DNA of 64,000 nt from Endobacterium cereale (GCF_009617585.1 NZ_WIXI01000022.1:310001-374000), one strand, 5' to 3'. Positions 8,143 through 17,343 are shown, numbered from the stretch's first letter. Program-made: numbers and translations. The notes: generated from the sequence alone by a model not told the origin.

Positions 8143-9243
8143 ATGCGCAAACTTTTCGTCGCCAGCCTTGCTCTGCTGATGCCGGCCGCCGTTTTGGCGC
8201 AGGAGCCCGCCCCGGCAGTGACCCTGCCCGAAGCCAAGGTGAAGGCAGTGATGACGGCGGCGGTCGATGGGTTCATCAAGCCGGGTTACGATGCGTTTGC
8301 GGCATCTGCGGCATCGACGACCAAAGTGGTTGGTGTGCTTTGCGCCTCGCCTTCCAAGGCAAATTACGAGGCGGCGCAAGACGCATTTCGAGACACGGCA
8401 AAAAGCTGGGCGCATATCGAAATCGTCCGCACCGGCCCAATCATCGAGCAGAACCGCTTCGAGCGCATCCTGTTTTACCCCGACCGCAAGAGCACCGGCC
8501 TGAAACAGGTGCAGGCGGTTCTTTCAAAATCCGACGAGTCCGCCACCGATCCCAAAACGCTCGGCACCAAGAGCGTTGCGACCCAGGGCCTTGGCGCATT
8601 GGAATATCTGCTGTTCGGCGCGGATGCCCAGATGCTGGCAACAGCGGAGAAGGACAGTTTTCGTTGCAGGTACGCTCAGGCCGTTGCCGGCAATATCGCC
8701 AATGTGGCCGAGGAAGTGTTGGGCATCTGGGATGCTCCCGATGGCATCCGGAAAGCCTGGGAAGAACCCGGCCCGAACAACCCGGCCTTCCGCACAGGCG
8801 GTGAGGCGATGACGGCGCTGCTCGGCATTCTTGTCCATGGCGCGGAAGCCGTGCGCGACCAGCGCATCGAGACGTTTTACAAAGGCCCAGACAAGGCAAA
8901 GTTTCCCAAACAGGCGCTGTTCTGGCGCTCGCAAAACACTTGGCCGTCCGTCATCGCCAATATCGACGGGCTGAAAACACTGCTTGCCACCTCCAACATG
9001 GGCGATCTGCTGCCGGAAAAGGACAAGCCGGTGGTCGCAACAATCGATGCGCAATTGACGGCAATGGCGACGACAGCTGGCAGCGTGACGCCAGATCTCG
9101 AAAAAGCCGTGGCCGATGAAGGCGAGCGCCAAAAACTCGATACGCTGCTCGCCGAGGGCAAGGACGTTATCTCCAAGCTGAACGATGGATATGGCGGCGC
9201 CATCGGCCTCAGTTCCGGTTTTTCCTTCGCTGACGGCGACTAA
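8143..9243 (+). CDS. Second imelysin-family periplasmic protein
   Basis: A 366-residue exported protein with a signal peptide (MRKLFVASLALLMPAAVLAQ). The rest resembles an imelysin domain (NRFERILFYPDRKSTGLKQV, GLGALEYLLFG, GGEAMTALLGILV). The position of the metal-type GxHxxE motif reads GLGALE, so the His is replaced by Gly. It may therefore be a structural partner rather than a metal-binding copy. Translation is probably coupled to the di-heme gene because the stop and start are separated by one base. This two-imelysin arrangement around a DUF1111 protein is a recurring operon type in proteobacteria. Confidence 0.84.
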   Translation: MRKLFVASLALLMPAAVLAQEPAPAVTLPEAKVKAVMTAAVDGFIKPGYDAFAASAASTTKVVGVLCASPSKANYEAAQDAFRDTAKSWAHIEIVRTGPIIEQNRFERILFYPDRKSTGLKQVQAVLSKSDESATDPKTLGTKSVATQGLGALEYLLFGADAQMLATAEKDSFRCRYAQAVAGNIANVAEEVLGIWDAPDGIRKAWEEPGPNNPAFRTGGEAMTALLGILVHGAEAVRDQRIETFYKGPDKAKFPKQALFWRSQNTWPSVIANIDGLKTLLATSNMGDLLPEKDKPVVATIDAQLTAMATTAGSVTPDLEKAVADEGERQKLDTLLAEGKDVISKLNDGYGGAIGLSSGFSFADGD

Positions 9244-9246
9244 TCC

Positions 9247-10332
9247 ATGGTCTGGCGCGGTGAAACAATCGACCGACGGGCATTCCTGAAAGCTGCCGGC
9301 GTGGCCTTCACCGCCGCGCTTGCACCCGGTTCGTTACAGGCGCTGGAGCGAACGGACGCGGTCTATGCCTCCGGTTTCCGCGCACCGGACGGTTCTTTCG
9401 GCATCGCCACCGTGTCCGAACGTGGCGAGATCATCGACCGCGTTGCTCTGCCCGCCCGCGCCCATGGTCTCGCGCATAGCGCTGCGACCGGCCGCATCGT
9501 TGCTTTCGCGCGCCGGCCCGGCACGTTTGCGATGATTTTCGATGCCTTGCGACAGGCCGAACCGGTGATCATCACCGCACCCGAAGGCCGCCACTTTTAC
9601 GGCCACGGCCATTTTTCGCCGGATGGTTCGCGCCTCTACGCCAGCGAAAACGACTTTGAAGGCAATCGCGGCATGATCGGCATTTATGACGCCACCGACC
9701 GTTTCCAGCGTATCGGCGAGTTCGATGCCCATGGTCTGGGCACGCACGATATGACCGTGTCCGACGATGGTTCAATGCTGGTGATTGCCAATGGCGGCAT
9801 CGAAACCCATCCGGATTTCGGCCGTACCAAACTCAATCTAGATCATATGGAGCCATCGCTGGTTCTGCTGGATGCGCGTAGCGGTGCCCTGATCCAGAAA
9901 CACGCCCTGCCGCCGTCGCTTTCCCAACTTTCCACCCGTCATCTCGATATCGGCGACAATGGTCGCATCTGGTTTGCCTGCCAATGGGAAGGCGCGCGCA
10001 ACGAACTGCCGCCGCTGGCGGGGTGGATTTCCAAGGGTGAAGACATTTCGCTTCTCGACCTGCCGGAGGAAACGACTGTTCGCCTCGGCAATTATGTCGG
10101 CGCCATCGCCGTCAATCGTCGCGAGGGACTGGTTGGCCTGACCTCACCTGTGGGCGGGGCTGCGGTAACGCTGGATGCCAAGACCGGCGCGGTGCTGCGC
10201 GAAGAGATCGTCCGCGAGGCTGCCGGCGTTGCCCCTGCCCCCTCCGGCATCGCAGTATCCAGCTATGATGGGCACTTCAATGCGACCGAGAATGCGGTCG
10301 CCTGGGACCAACATATCATTTCCCTAAAATAA
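9247..10332 (+). CDS. DUF1513 protein, Tat-exported beta-propeller
   Basis: A 361-residue protein. The N-terminus has a twin-arginine signal (DRRAFLKAAG, then a hydrophobic stretch ending near LQA), so it is probably exported folded. The remainder is rich in repeated beta-propeller-like segments (HGHFSPDGSRLYASEN, HDMTVSDDGSMLVIANGG), as in the DUF1513 family. It starts three bases after the second imelysin gene ends and is the last gene of the iron-type operon. The function is unknown. Context suggests a periplasmic partner of the di-heme and imelysin proteins. Confidence 0.85.
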   Translation: MVWRGETIDRRAFLKAAGVAFTAALAPGSLQALERTDAVYASGFRAPDGSFGIATVSERGEIIDRVALPARAHGLAHSAATGRIVAFARRPGTFAMIFDALRQAEPVIITAPEGRHFYGHGHFSPDGSRLYASENDFEGNRGMIGIYDATDRFQRIGEFDAHGLGTHDMTVSDDGSMLVIANGGIETHPDFGRTKLNLDHMEPSLVLLDARSGALIQKHALPPSLSQLSTRHLDIGDNGRIWFACQWEGARNELPPLAGWISKGEDISLLDLPEETTVRLGNYVGAIAVNRREGLVGLTSPVGGAAVTLDAKTGAVLREEIVREAAGVAPAPSGIAVSSYDGHFNATENAVAWDQHIISLK

Positions 10333-10369
10333 GCTTTACTCTGGCTTTTGGCGGCCCTATGTCAGGTCT

Positions 10370-10825
10370 ATGCGAAAACTGACAACCTATATTTTATTTG
10401 TTGCAGCATGCGTCGCCATCGGCGTTCTGAGTGGCATCGCCAACATGCCCGGCGAGTGGTATCAGGCGCTGGAGAAACCGCCGCTCAATCCACCGAACTG
10501 GATCTTTGGCCCGGTCTGGGCAGCGCTTTACGTGATGATCGGCACAGCACTCGCCGAAACATGGTTCGATGAGAACAATCGCAACCGGTTGATCGTGTTC
10601 GGTCTGCAGGGCATTTTCAACATCTGCTGGTCGCCCGCCTTTTTCGGCATGCAGAACCCGGTTTTGGGTCTGGCCATCATCGTGCCGATGCTGTTTTTCA
10701 TTCTTCTTTTCATCGCCATGAGTTGGAACCCCAACCGCAAGGCGGCGCTTCTTTTCGTGCCCTATGCCATCTGGGTATCGTTTGCCACCTATCTCAATCT
10801 TGCCATCGTGCTGTTAAATCCCTGA
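10370..10825 (+). CDS. tspO: TspO/MBR family protein
   Basis: A 151-residue membrane protein with five predicted transmembrane helices and the Trp/Pro-rich pattern of TspO (KPPLNPPNWIFGPVW, the ICWSPAFF helix, SWNPNRKAALLFVPYAIW). TspO binds porphyrins and heme and modulates tetrapyrrole levels and photosynthesis or stress genes in alphaproteobacteria. It starts 37 bases after the iron-type operon and has no visible terminator before it, so it may be read as part of that transcript. That would fit a tetrapyrrole/iron theme. Confidence 0.92.
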   Translation: MRKLTTYILFVAACVAIGVLSGIANMPGEWYQALEKPPLNPPNWIFGPVWAALYVMIGTALAETWFDENNRNRLIVFGLQGIFNICWSPAFFGMQNPVLGLAIIVPMLFFILLFIAMSWNPNRKAALLFVPYAIWVSFATYLNLAIVLLNP

Positions 10826-10915
10826 TCTATGCCCGCCTCAGACATCGTGGAACGAGGCGCCGCTTGCGATCGCCGACTGCCTCGTGCAAGTTCGCGGTGA
10901 CCAACAGGAGCAGAC

Positions 10916-11365
10916 ATGACAGTGATCGACCCCGGCGACTTTCAGACACGCATCGAAAAAAGCTTTGCCAGCCAGGGCGCGATGGCCATGCTCGGTGCCG
11001 AACTGACACGGGTCGAGCGGGGGAGCGTCGAGATCGAGATGCCGTTCGACCCAAAACTCACCCAGCAGCACGGCTTTCTGCATGCCGGTGTCATTGCCGC
11101 TGGCCTCGATTCCGCCTGCGGTTATGCCGCCTATACGCTGATCGAGCCGGAAGCATCCATTCTCACTATCGAATTCAAGATCAACCTGATGTCACCGGGC
11201 CGTGGCGAGCGCTTTCTGTTTCGCGGCGAAATCACCAAGCCGGGTTCCACCATCATCGTAGCCGACGGGCGCGCTTATGCGTTGGGCGACGGGCCGGCCA
11301 AGCTGATCGCCTCGATGAGCGGCAGCATGATGGTGATCCGTGGCCGCGAGGACCTTGCCGAATGA
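10916..11365 (+). CDS. PaaI-family hotdog thioesterase
   Basis: A 149-residue single-domain hotdog-fold protein. The family segment is QQHGFLHAGVIAAGLDSACG, with the His-Gly and catalytic-type Asp positions of PaaI/YigI-like acyl-CoA thioesterases, followed by EFKINLMSPGRGE. It hydrolyses an unknown acyl-CoA in the cytoplasm. Its stop overlaps the start of the nucleosidase gene (ATGA), so translation is coupled. Confidence 0.85.
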   Translation: MTVIDPGDFQTRIEKSFASQGAMAMLGAELTRVERGSVEIEMPFDPKLTQQHGFLHAGVIAAGLDSACGYAAYTLIEPEASILTIEFKINLMSPGRGERFLFRGEITKPGSTIIVADGRAYALGDGPAKLIASMSGSMMVIRGREDLAE

Positions 11366-12015
11366 CCGCGCCGCTCTTGATTGCGCCCACCAAACAGGTC
11401 GCCGGAAAATCCGTCCTCTTCGTGATGGCGGTGGATGCCGAATACGGACCGCATCTCAAAAGCCGCATCACGCCGCTGATGACCGGCGTCGGCCCGGTGG
11501 AAGCAGCCGTCGTGCTTTCCCGCGAACTGACACTACTGGAAACCGCTGGCGGCTTGCCACATCTGGTCGTTTCGCTCGGCTCCGCCGGTTCGCGCAACCT
11601 CGAGCAGACCGGTGTCTATCAGGTTTCCTCTGTTGCCTATCGCGACATGGATGCATCACCGCTCGGCTTCGAAAAAGGCGCAACACCGTTTCTCGATCAT
11701 CCCGCCATTCTTCCCTTGCCGCTCGCTGTTCCGGGAATACCGCGGGCCTCGCTTTCGACCGGCGGCAATATCGTTTCCGGCGCAGCCTACGACCTGATTG
11801 CTGCCGACATGGTGGATATGGAAACCTTTGCGGTCATGCGCTGCTGCCAGCTTTTCGACGTGCCGCTGATCGGCCTGCGCGGCATTTCCGATGGCAGGCA
11901 AGAGCTGAAACATGTCGGCAACTGGACCGAATACCTTCATGTGATCGACGAAAAGCTGGCCGACGCCGTCGATAAACTGACAAAGGCGATCGAAAGCGGC
12001 CAGCTTCCGCTATGA
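11362..12015 (+). CDS. 5'-methylthioadenosine/S-adenosylhomocysteine nucleosidase-like protein
   Basis: A 217-residue nucleoside phosphorylase-fold enzyme. The N-terminus has the AVDAEYGPHL segment with the general acid-type Glu, and the chain ends with the conserved DMVDMETFAV and GISD(G) motifs found in MTA/SAH nucleosidases. Such enzymes cleave the adenine from methylthioadenosine or SAH in methyl-donor recycling. A much longer frame begins at 10723, but the fold starts at 11362, where ATGA overlaps the thioesterase stop. At 217 residues it is slightly shorter than the E. coli type. Confidence 0.82.
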   Translation: MTAPLLIAPTKQVAGKSVLFVMAVDAEYGPHLKSRITPLMTGVGPVEAAVVLSRELTLLETAGGLPHLVVSLGSAGSRNLEQTGVYQVSSVAYRDMDASPLGFEKGATPFLDHPAILPLPLAVPGIPRASLSTGGNIVSGAAYDLIAADMVDMETFAVMRCCQLFDVPLIGLRGISDGRQELKHVGNWTEYLHVIDEKLADAVDKLTKAIESGQLPL

Positions 12016-12098
12016 AGCCAGCGAGAATCCGCTATGCGCTGGCGGTTTTCTGCCTTTGTCCGGTTGCCAGAAATGCCAAGTTTCTCTAAAGGCTCGCC

Positions 12099-13676
12099 AT
12101 GACCCAGATAGCTCATCCCGACAGCATCCTCATCATCGATTTCGGCAGCCAGGTAACGCAGCTGATTGCGCGCCGCGTGCGCGAAGCAGGCGTCTACTGC
12201 GAAATCCATCCTTTCCAGAGCGCCGCAGAAGCTTTTGACAAGCTCGCGCCCAAGGGCGTGATCTTCTCCGGCGGCCCGGCTTCGGTCACCACCGAAGGCA
12301 GCCCGCGTGCACCGCAGGCGGTGTTCGACAGCGGCGTGCCGATCCTCGGCATCTGCTACGGCCAGCAGACACTCTGCACCCAGCTCGGCGGCGTCGTTGA
12401 AGGTGGCCATGCCGCCGAATTCGGCCGCGCCGATGTGGAAGTGAAAAAAGCCAGCCCGCTTTTCGACGGTTTCTGGGAACAGGGCGGCCGTTACCCGGTC
12501 TGGATGAGCCACGGCGACCGCGTGACCAAACTGCCGGAAGGCTTTGAAGTCATCGCGACCTCGGAGAACGCCCCGTTCGCCATCGCGGCCGATGAAAGCC
12601 GCCACTACTACACGACGATGTTCCACCCTGAAGTGGTGCACACGCCGGATGGCGCAAAGCTGCTCTCCAACTTCGTGCACAAGATCGTCGGCCTGAAATC
12701 CGACTGGACCATGGCCGCTTACCGCGCCGAAATGATCCGCAAGATCAAGGATCAGGTCGGCAATGAGCGCGTCATCTGCGGCCTGTCCGGCGGCGTGGAT
12801 AGCTCGGTTGCAGCAATCCTCATCCACGAAGCGATCGGCGACCAGCTGACCTGCATCTATGTCGATCACGGCCTGATGCGTCAGGGCGAGACCGAACAGG
12901 TCGTCGGCATGTTCCGTGATCATTACAACATCCCGCTCGTGGCTGTTGATGCATCCGACATGTTCCTGACGCAGCTTGCCGGCGAAAGCGATCCGGAAGT
13001 GAAGCGCAAGACGATCGGCCGTCTGTTCATCGAGGTTTTTGAAGCGGAAGCGGCAAAGATCGCTGCCGACGGCAAGGGCGATCCGCGTTTCCTCGCACAG
13101 GGTACGCTCTACCCTGACGTCATCGAAAGCGTCTCCTTCTCCGGCGGCCCGTCTGTGACGATCAAGAGCCACCACAATGTCGGCGGCCTTCCCGAGCGCA
13201 TGAACATGCAGCTCGTCGAGCCGTTGCGCGAACTGTTCAAGGACGAAGTTCGTGCATTGGGTCGCGAACTCGGCATGCCGGACTCGTTCATCGGCCGTCA
13301 CCCCTTCCCTGGTCCAGGCCTCGCCATCCGTTGCCCGGGCGGAGTAACACGAGAAAAACTCGACATCCTGCGCAAGGCGGATGCGATCTATCTCGACGAA
13401 ATCCGCAAGGCTGGTCTCTACGACACGATCTGGCAGGCTTTTGCCGTGCTGCTGCCGGTACAGACCGTCGGCGTGATGGGTGACTATCGCACCTACGAGT
13501 TTGTCTGCGCGCTTCGCGCCGTCACCTCGGTCGACGGCATGACGGCGGACTTTTATCCCTACGACATGAATTTTCTCGGCCGCGCAGCGACCCGCATCAT
13601 CAACGAAGTGCGCGGTATCAACCGCGTGGTTTACGATGTGACGTCGAAACCGCCGGGCACGATCGAGTGGGAATAA
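12099..13676 (+). CDS. guaA: GMP synthase (glutamine-hydrolysing)
   Basis: This 525-residue enzyme converts XMP to GMP with ATP and glutamine. The N-terminal class I amidotransferase domain has the catalytic Cys in GICYGQQ (about residues 84-90) and the His and Glu in MFHPEVVHT. The ATP-pyrophosphatase domain has the P-loop SGGVDSS (about residue 230). The C-terminal dimerisation domain ends in the invariant PPGTIEWE. The length equals the family standard. A terminator follows at 13706. Confidence 0.98.
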   Translation: MTQIAHPDSILIIDFGSQVTQLIARRVREAGVYCEIHPFQSAAEAFDKLAPKGVIFSGGPASVTTEGSPRAPQAVFDSGVPILGICYGQQTLCTQLGGVVEGGHAAEFGRADVEVKKASPLFDGFWEQGGRYPVWMSHGDRVTKLPEGFEVIATSENAPFAIAADESRHYYTTMFHPEVVHTPDGAKLLSNFVHKIVGLKSDWTMAAYRAEMIRKIKDQVGNERVICGLSGGVDSSVAAILIHEAIGDQLTCIYVDHGLMRQGETEQVVGMFRDHYNIPLVAVDASDMFLTQLAGESDPEVKRKTIGRLFIEVFEAEAAKIAADGKGDPRFLAQGTLYPDVIESVSFSGGPSVTIKSHHNVGGLPERMNMQLVEPLRELFKDEVRALGRELGMPDSFIGRHPFPGPGLAIRCPGGVTREKLDILRKADAIYLDEIRKAGLYDTIWQAFAVLLPVQTVGVMGDYRTYEFVCALRAVTSVDGMTADFYPYDMNFLGRAATRIINEVRGINRVVYDVTSKPPGTIEWE

Positions 13677-13705
13677 GCGGAGCAATCCGTTCTGACTGAG
13701 ATTGC

Positions 13706-13733
13706 AAGGGAGGGCGAAAGCTCTCCCTTTTTT
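13706..13733 (+). terminator. Rho-independent terminator after guaA
   Basis: AAAGGGAGGG-type arm, GAAA tetraloop and GCTCTCCCTT arm form a 10-base-pair stem with one G-U pair, followed by a run of six T (13728-13733). It lies 29 bases after the guaA stop. Confidence 0.88.
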
Positions 13734-13790
13734 CGTTTGCCGGAAAAGCATCTTGCCAGCCACCCGGCGTCACGCTAAGAACGCGCCATC

Positions 13791-13879
13791 ACAGGGGTGC
13801 TCCGTAAGGCCGGGGCTGAGATTTGGTCGCATGACCATGGACCCTCAAGCTGATCTGGATAATGCCAGCGGAGCGAGGT
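13791..13879 (+). promoter_or_regulatory. TPP riboswitch (THI element)
   Basis: The conserved core is unmistakable: GGGGCTGAGA at 13812-13821 and CTGATCTGGATAATGCCAGC from 13850. The closing pair is GCTCCG (13799-13804) with CGGAGC (13869-13874). The GAGG at 13875-13878 is the probable ribosome-binding site of the next gene, seven bases before its ATG. Thiamine pyrophosphate binding would therefore be expected to hide it, a translational off-switch. No terminator is seen between the aptamer and the start codon. Confidence 0.96.
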
Positions 13880-13885
13880 AGAGCG

Positions 13886-14494
13886 ATGTTTTCCGGCGCG
13901 CAGATTTCTTTGTATCCCATGACCGACGATTTCGTCGGCGTCATCACCAATGCGCTCTCTGCGCTCGATCCCTATCGTGAAAAACTGCGGATCGAAACGG
14001 ACGATATCTCCACCCTGCTCGTCGGCACGCCTGATGTCGTGTTCGCCGCCATGCGCGACCTCTTTGCCGCGGCAGCGGCAAGCGGCAAACATTGCGTCCT
14101 GCATGCCACCATTTCTCGTGGCTGCCCCGGTGAACCGGATGACCCGATGTGTCAGGTGCCGGAATTTTTGGGGCCCTGGGCTCCGCTCGACGAGCGCAAG
14201 GCGAAGGCACATGCCGCTGTCGCCGACGCACCGGTCATCGGCCAGGAATCGGCGGCACAGTTCTCGCTCTACACGCTCGGCATCGACGGCCATATGGACG
14301 AAATCTACGGCTGCATCGATTTCGTGAAGAACTCGGGCACGTTCGAAAAATCGAAAAACTTCTGCACGAAGCTGCGCGGCGATACCGGCGCGGTTTTCTC
14401 CACCGTGCACGAAGCGCTGGTGCGTTTCGGTCCGCCGGCCGGCCATGTGACGATCGACCTGACGGTTTCCGCCAACAGCCCTTCCAAGCGCTGA
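13886..14494 (+). CDS. YkoF-family thiamine/hydroxymethylpyrimidine-binding protein
   Basis: A 202-residue soluble protein. The N-terminus (FSGAQISLYPMTDDFV) and a second related half (SAQFSLYTLGIDGHMDEIY, from about residue 120) mark the two-repeat YkoF fold, which binds thiamine or its HMP moiety. The ATG at 13886 lies right after the riboswitch, so an upstream ATG at 13862 inside the aptamer is rejected. It opens the operon with the permease, ATPase and binding protein, matching thiamine-precursor salvage loci. The biochemical role of YkoF is not settled. Confidence 0.9.
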   Translation: MFSGAQISLYPMTDDFVGVITNALSALDPYREKLRIETDDISTLLVGTPDVVFAAMRDLFAAAAASGKHCVLHATISRGCPGEPDDPMCQVPEFLGPWAPLDERKAKAHAAVADAPVIGQESAAQFSLYTLGIDGHMDEIYGCIDFVKNSGTFEKSKNFCTKLRGDTGAVFSTVHEALVRFGPPAGHVTIDLTVSANSPSKR

Positions 14495-14531
14495 TTTTTC
14501 ACGCGCTCTCTCGATCGGCCAAGGCCTCGTC

Positions 14532-15350
14532 ATGTCGTTTTCGCAGTCCCAAAGTGGGCGGATTGCCGTCCAGATGATTTCCCATATCCGCCACGCCCTG
14601 CCCGCCGTTCTGGCGGTCGGTAGCCTTGTGCTGATCTGGGAAGCCTATGCGCATTTTTCCGGTGTTTCGCCCACGACACTACCGGCACCGTCACGAGTTC
14701 TGGCGCAGGCGTACGAATACCGGCAGGCGCTGCTCGACAATGCCATACCGACACTGCGCGCCACGTTGACCGGTTTTGCGCTTTCGCTGATCGCAGCCTT
14801 CCTTCTGTCGATCATTGTCGATTTCGTACCGCGCCTGAAACGGGCGCTGTTTCCCGTCTTAATTATCAGCCAGACCTTGCCGCTGGTGGCGATCGCACCG
14901 CTGATCGTGTTGTGGTTCGGCTTCGGGCTTCTGCCAAAGATCCTGCTCGTGGCACTGGTCACCTTCTTTCCCATGCTGGTGGCGTTATCCAAGGGTTATG
15001 AGGCGACAGAGCCGGAACTTGAACAGTTACTGGCCTCGATGGGCGCGCCGCGCTGGAAACTGTTCTGGCTGGCCCGTCTACCCTCTTCCCTGCCCTTCTT
15101 TTTCGCGGGCTTGAGAATTTCCATCACCTATGCGGTCGTCGGCGCGATTTTTGCCGAATATGCGGGGGCGGCCAAAGGGCTCGGCATCTACATGCTGAAT
15201 GCCAAGAACAATTTTCGCCCCGACCTCGTGCTAGCCGCCGTGTTGGTGAGCGCCGCGCTGACGCTTTGCTTGTTCGCAGCAGCCGTGCTGGCGGAACGAC
15301 TGGCCATGCCATGGACGCGTCGGACTTCCACCGGAGGGCCAATCCGATGA
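14532..15350 (+). CDS. ABC transporter permease, thiamine-precursor importer
   Basis: A 272-residue inner-membrane permease of the BPD family (SsuC/TauC/ThiX type) with about six helices. The EAA-type loop, which contacts the ATPase, is visible around LLASMGAPRWKLFWLARLPS. The next start overlaps its stop. Under riboswitch control, it most likely imports hydroxymethylpyrimidine or a related thiamine precursor. An alternative ATG at 14574 would give a shorter N-terminus. Confidence 0.88.
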   Translation: MSFSQSQSGRIAVQMISHIRHALPAVLAVGSLVLIWEAYAHFSGVSPTTLPAPSRVLAQAYEYRQALLDNAIPTLRATLTGFALSLIAAFLLSIIVDFVPRLKRALFPVLIISQTLPLVAIAPLIVLWFGFGLLPKILLVALVTFFPMLVALSKGYEATEPELEQLLASMGAPRWKLFWLARLPSSLPFFFAGLRISITYAVVGAIFAEYAGAAKGLGIYMLNAKNNFRPDLVLAAVLVSAALTLCLFAAAVLAERLAMPWTRRTSTGGPIR

Positions 15351-16144
15351 GCGCGCCAAGGTTGACGCTTGATCAGATCGGTTATCGGTATGGCGACCTG
15401 CCGGTACTCGAAAACATTTCCATGGCCGTGCAACCGGGAGAGTTCGTCTCGATCCTCGGGCCATCCGGCTCCGGAAAATCCACGCTGTTTCGGCTGTTGA
15501 CCTGCGCCATCACCACGGACATCGGCGCGATAGCATTCGATGGCAAGCCTCTCGCGGAAGCCGGACGCCCCTTCGCCTTCATGCCGCAACGGGATGCGCT
15601 GATGCCGTGGCGAAAGATCATCGACAACACCACACTGGGCCTTGAGGTTCAGGGGATGCGCCGTGCCGTGGCACGCGAGCGTGTGGCACCGCTGTTTGCC
15701 GAGTTCGGGCTTGCTGGTTTCGAACAGAACTATCCGGCAGAACTTTCCGGTGGCATGCGGCAACGTGCGGCACTGTTGCGAACCGTCGTGCAGGACAAGC
15801 CGATGCTGCTGCTGGATGAACCTTTTGGCGCGCTCGATGCGCTGACGCGGGCCGGCATGCAGCGCTGGCTTGAGGGCATGTGGGCACAGCACCGCTGGAC
15901 GGCAATGCTCGTGACTCATGACGTGCGTGAGGCCGTGCATCTTTCCGACCGCATCTATTTGCTGTCACCTCGCCCGGCAAAGGTGATCCGCGAGATCGAA
16001 ATCGATCTGCCCCGTCCGCGCGGGCGCGATGCCGCCACGCAGGTGCGGGCGGCGGCGATCGAGGCGGACATTCTCGAGACGCTTCTCAAGCCCGATCCAG
16101 ATCATTCCGGCAGTTCACCGACACGGTCATTCGCTGCCGAGTAA
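15347..16144 (+). CDS. ABC transporter ATP-binding protein, thiamine-precursor importer
   Basis: A 265-residue ATPase with Walker A GPSGSGKST (about residues 39-47), signature LSGGMRQR (about residue 134), Walker B LLLDEPFGALD and the His of the switch in LVTHDVREA. The ATG overlaps the permease stop (ATGA), which supports this start over the frame beginning at 15266. It energises the permease and works with the downstream NMT1-like binding protein. Confidence 0.9.
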   Translation: MSAPRLTLDQIGYRYGDLPVLENISMAVQPGEFVSILGPSGSGKSTLFRLLTCAITTDIGAIAFDGKPLAEAGRPFAFMPQRDALMPWRKIIDNTTLGLEVQGMRRAVARERVAPLFAEFGLAGFEQNYPAELSGGMRQRAALLRTVVQDKPMLLLDEPFGALDALTRAGMQRWLEGMWAQHRWTAMLVTHDVREAVHLSDRIYLLSPRPAKVIREIEIDLPRPRGRDAATQVRAAAIEADILETLLKPDPDHSGSSPTRSFAAE

Positions 16145-16175
16145 AAATTCACGCGTTTCAGGAGGATTGAACGCC

Positions 16176-17192
16176 ATGACCATGCTCACCCGCCGCACCG
16201 CTCTTGCGTCCGCTGCCGGCCTTGCCTTAGCACCACTGCTGGGCCTTCCGGCACGAGCGAGCAACCAGACGGTAAAGGTGGCGCTCGACTGGACGCCGAA
16301 CACCAACCATATCGGCCTGTTCGTGGCCCGGGATAAAGGTTTTTATAAAGAGGCGGGTCTGGACGTCGAAATCCTGCCCTACACCGACACCTCGGCCGGC
16401 ACGCTGGTTGCCAACCATGTCGCCGATTTCGGCGTGATCGGTTCGATCGGCCTGTTCACCCAGCACTCGGCCGGTGCCGACCTGATCGGGACATATGCGA
16501 TCGTGCAGCACGAGACCGGACGCGTGGTCTTCAAGGCCAGTCGCGACGACATCAAGAGCCCCAAGGATCTCGATGGCAAGACCTATGGCGGGTTCGGCAG
16601 CGCCTGGGAAAATGCGCTGCTGAGCGCGATGATCCGCCATGATGGCGGCAAGGGTGAATTCGAGACGGTGACGCTCGGCACATCGGCCTATCAGGCGCTG
16701 GCAAATGGCTCGGTGGATTTCACGCTGGAAGTCTATACTTGGGAAGGCGTGCAGGCCGAACTGGAAGGCCTGAAGCAGAAGGCTTTCCGGTATGCCGATT
16801 ATGGCGTGCCGGACGAACATACGGCCCTGCTCGGTTCCAGCAGAAAGTTTCTCGATGCCAAGCCGGACGTGGCCAAAACTTTCCTGCAGGCCACACAGAA
16901 GGGTTATGCCTTCGCCATCGACAACCCCGATGAGGCAACCGACCTGCTGATCTCCGCCAACAAGGATGCGCTCACCAATCGCGCGCTCATCCGTGCCTCT
17001 CTGCAGGCGCTGATCGACGGCCATTATCTGCGTACGGAAAGCGATGTCGTCGGAAAGATTGATCCGGCCAAGATGGAAGCGATCGGCACCTATCTTTTCG
17101 ACGCGAAAATCCTGAAAGACGGCGACGGCAAGGTGCTCGAAGCCAAGCCGGACATGGCGCGCTATTTCACCAATGAGGCATTCGGAGGATAA
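16176..17192 (+). CDS. NMT1/THI5-like substrate-binding protein
   Basis: A 338-residue periplasmic binding protein. A Tat-like/Sec signal (LTRRTALASAAGLALAPLLG) is followed by the hallmark VALDWTPNTNHIGLFVARDKGF of the NMT1/THI5-like family, known as ThiY in bacteria. These proteins bind formylaminopyrimidine or HMP-type thiamine precursors. The start at 16176 has a GGAGG-type site at 16161-16166. It is the last gene of the riboswitch-controlled operon. Confidence 0.9.
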   Translation: MTMLTRRTALASAAGLALAPLLGLPARASNQTVKVALDWTPNTNHIGLFVARDKGFYKEAGLDVEILPYTDTSAGTLVANHVADFGVIGSIGLFTQHSAGADLIGTYAIVQHETGRVVFKASRDDIKSPKDLDGKTYGGFGSAWENALLSAMIRHDGGKGEFETVTLGTSAYQALANGSVDFTLEVYTWEGVQAELEGLKQKAFRYADYGVPDEHTALLGSSRKFLDAKPDVAKTFLQATQKGYAFAIDNPDEATDLLISANKDALTNRALIRASLQALIDGHYLRTESDVVGKIDPAKMEAIGTYLFDAKILKDGDGKVLEAKPDMARYFTNEAFGG

Positions 17193-17213
17193 AACAGTCT
17201 CCGTCGAACCTCT

Positions 17214-17243
17214 GCGAATGCCTGCCACCCCTCAGGCATTCGC
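17214..17243 (+). terminator. Hairpin ending the thiamine operon
   Basis: GCGAATGCCTG (17214-17224) pairs perfectly with CAGGCATTCGC (17233-17243) around an eight-base loop, 22 bases after the binding-protein stop. It lacks a T-run, so it is only a probable transcription end. Confidence 0.55.
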
Positions 17244-17343
17244 TATCTGACGGCCAGACAATGGCCATTTTTGCACTGCAGCAAGTTTACAAGCTCAGTT
17301 CACGTCGATAGACCTCGACGCACGACAGATCGGGGACCATTGC

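Noticed and set aside
10723..12015. A single long gene from 10723 to 12015
   Set aside because: Its first 213 codons overlap tspO and the thioesterase gene in another frame and have no known fold. The nucleosidase fold starts at 11362.
11937..13763. A 608-codon open frame on the minus strand opposite guaA
   Set aside because: It is a shadow of guaA. The translation is rich in His/Asp/Arg without a known domain, and guaA has complete motifs in the opposite strand.
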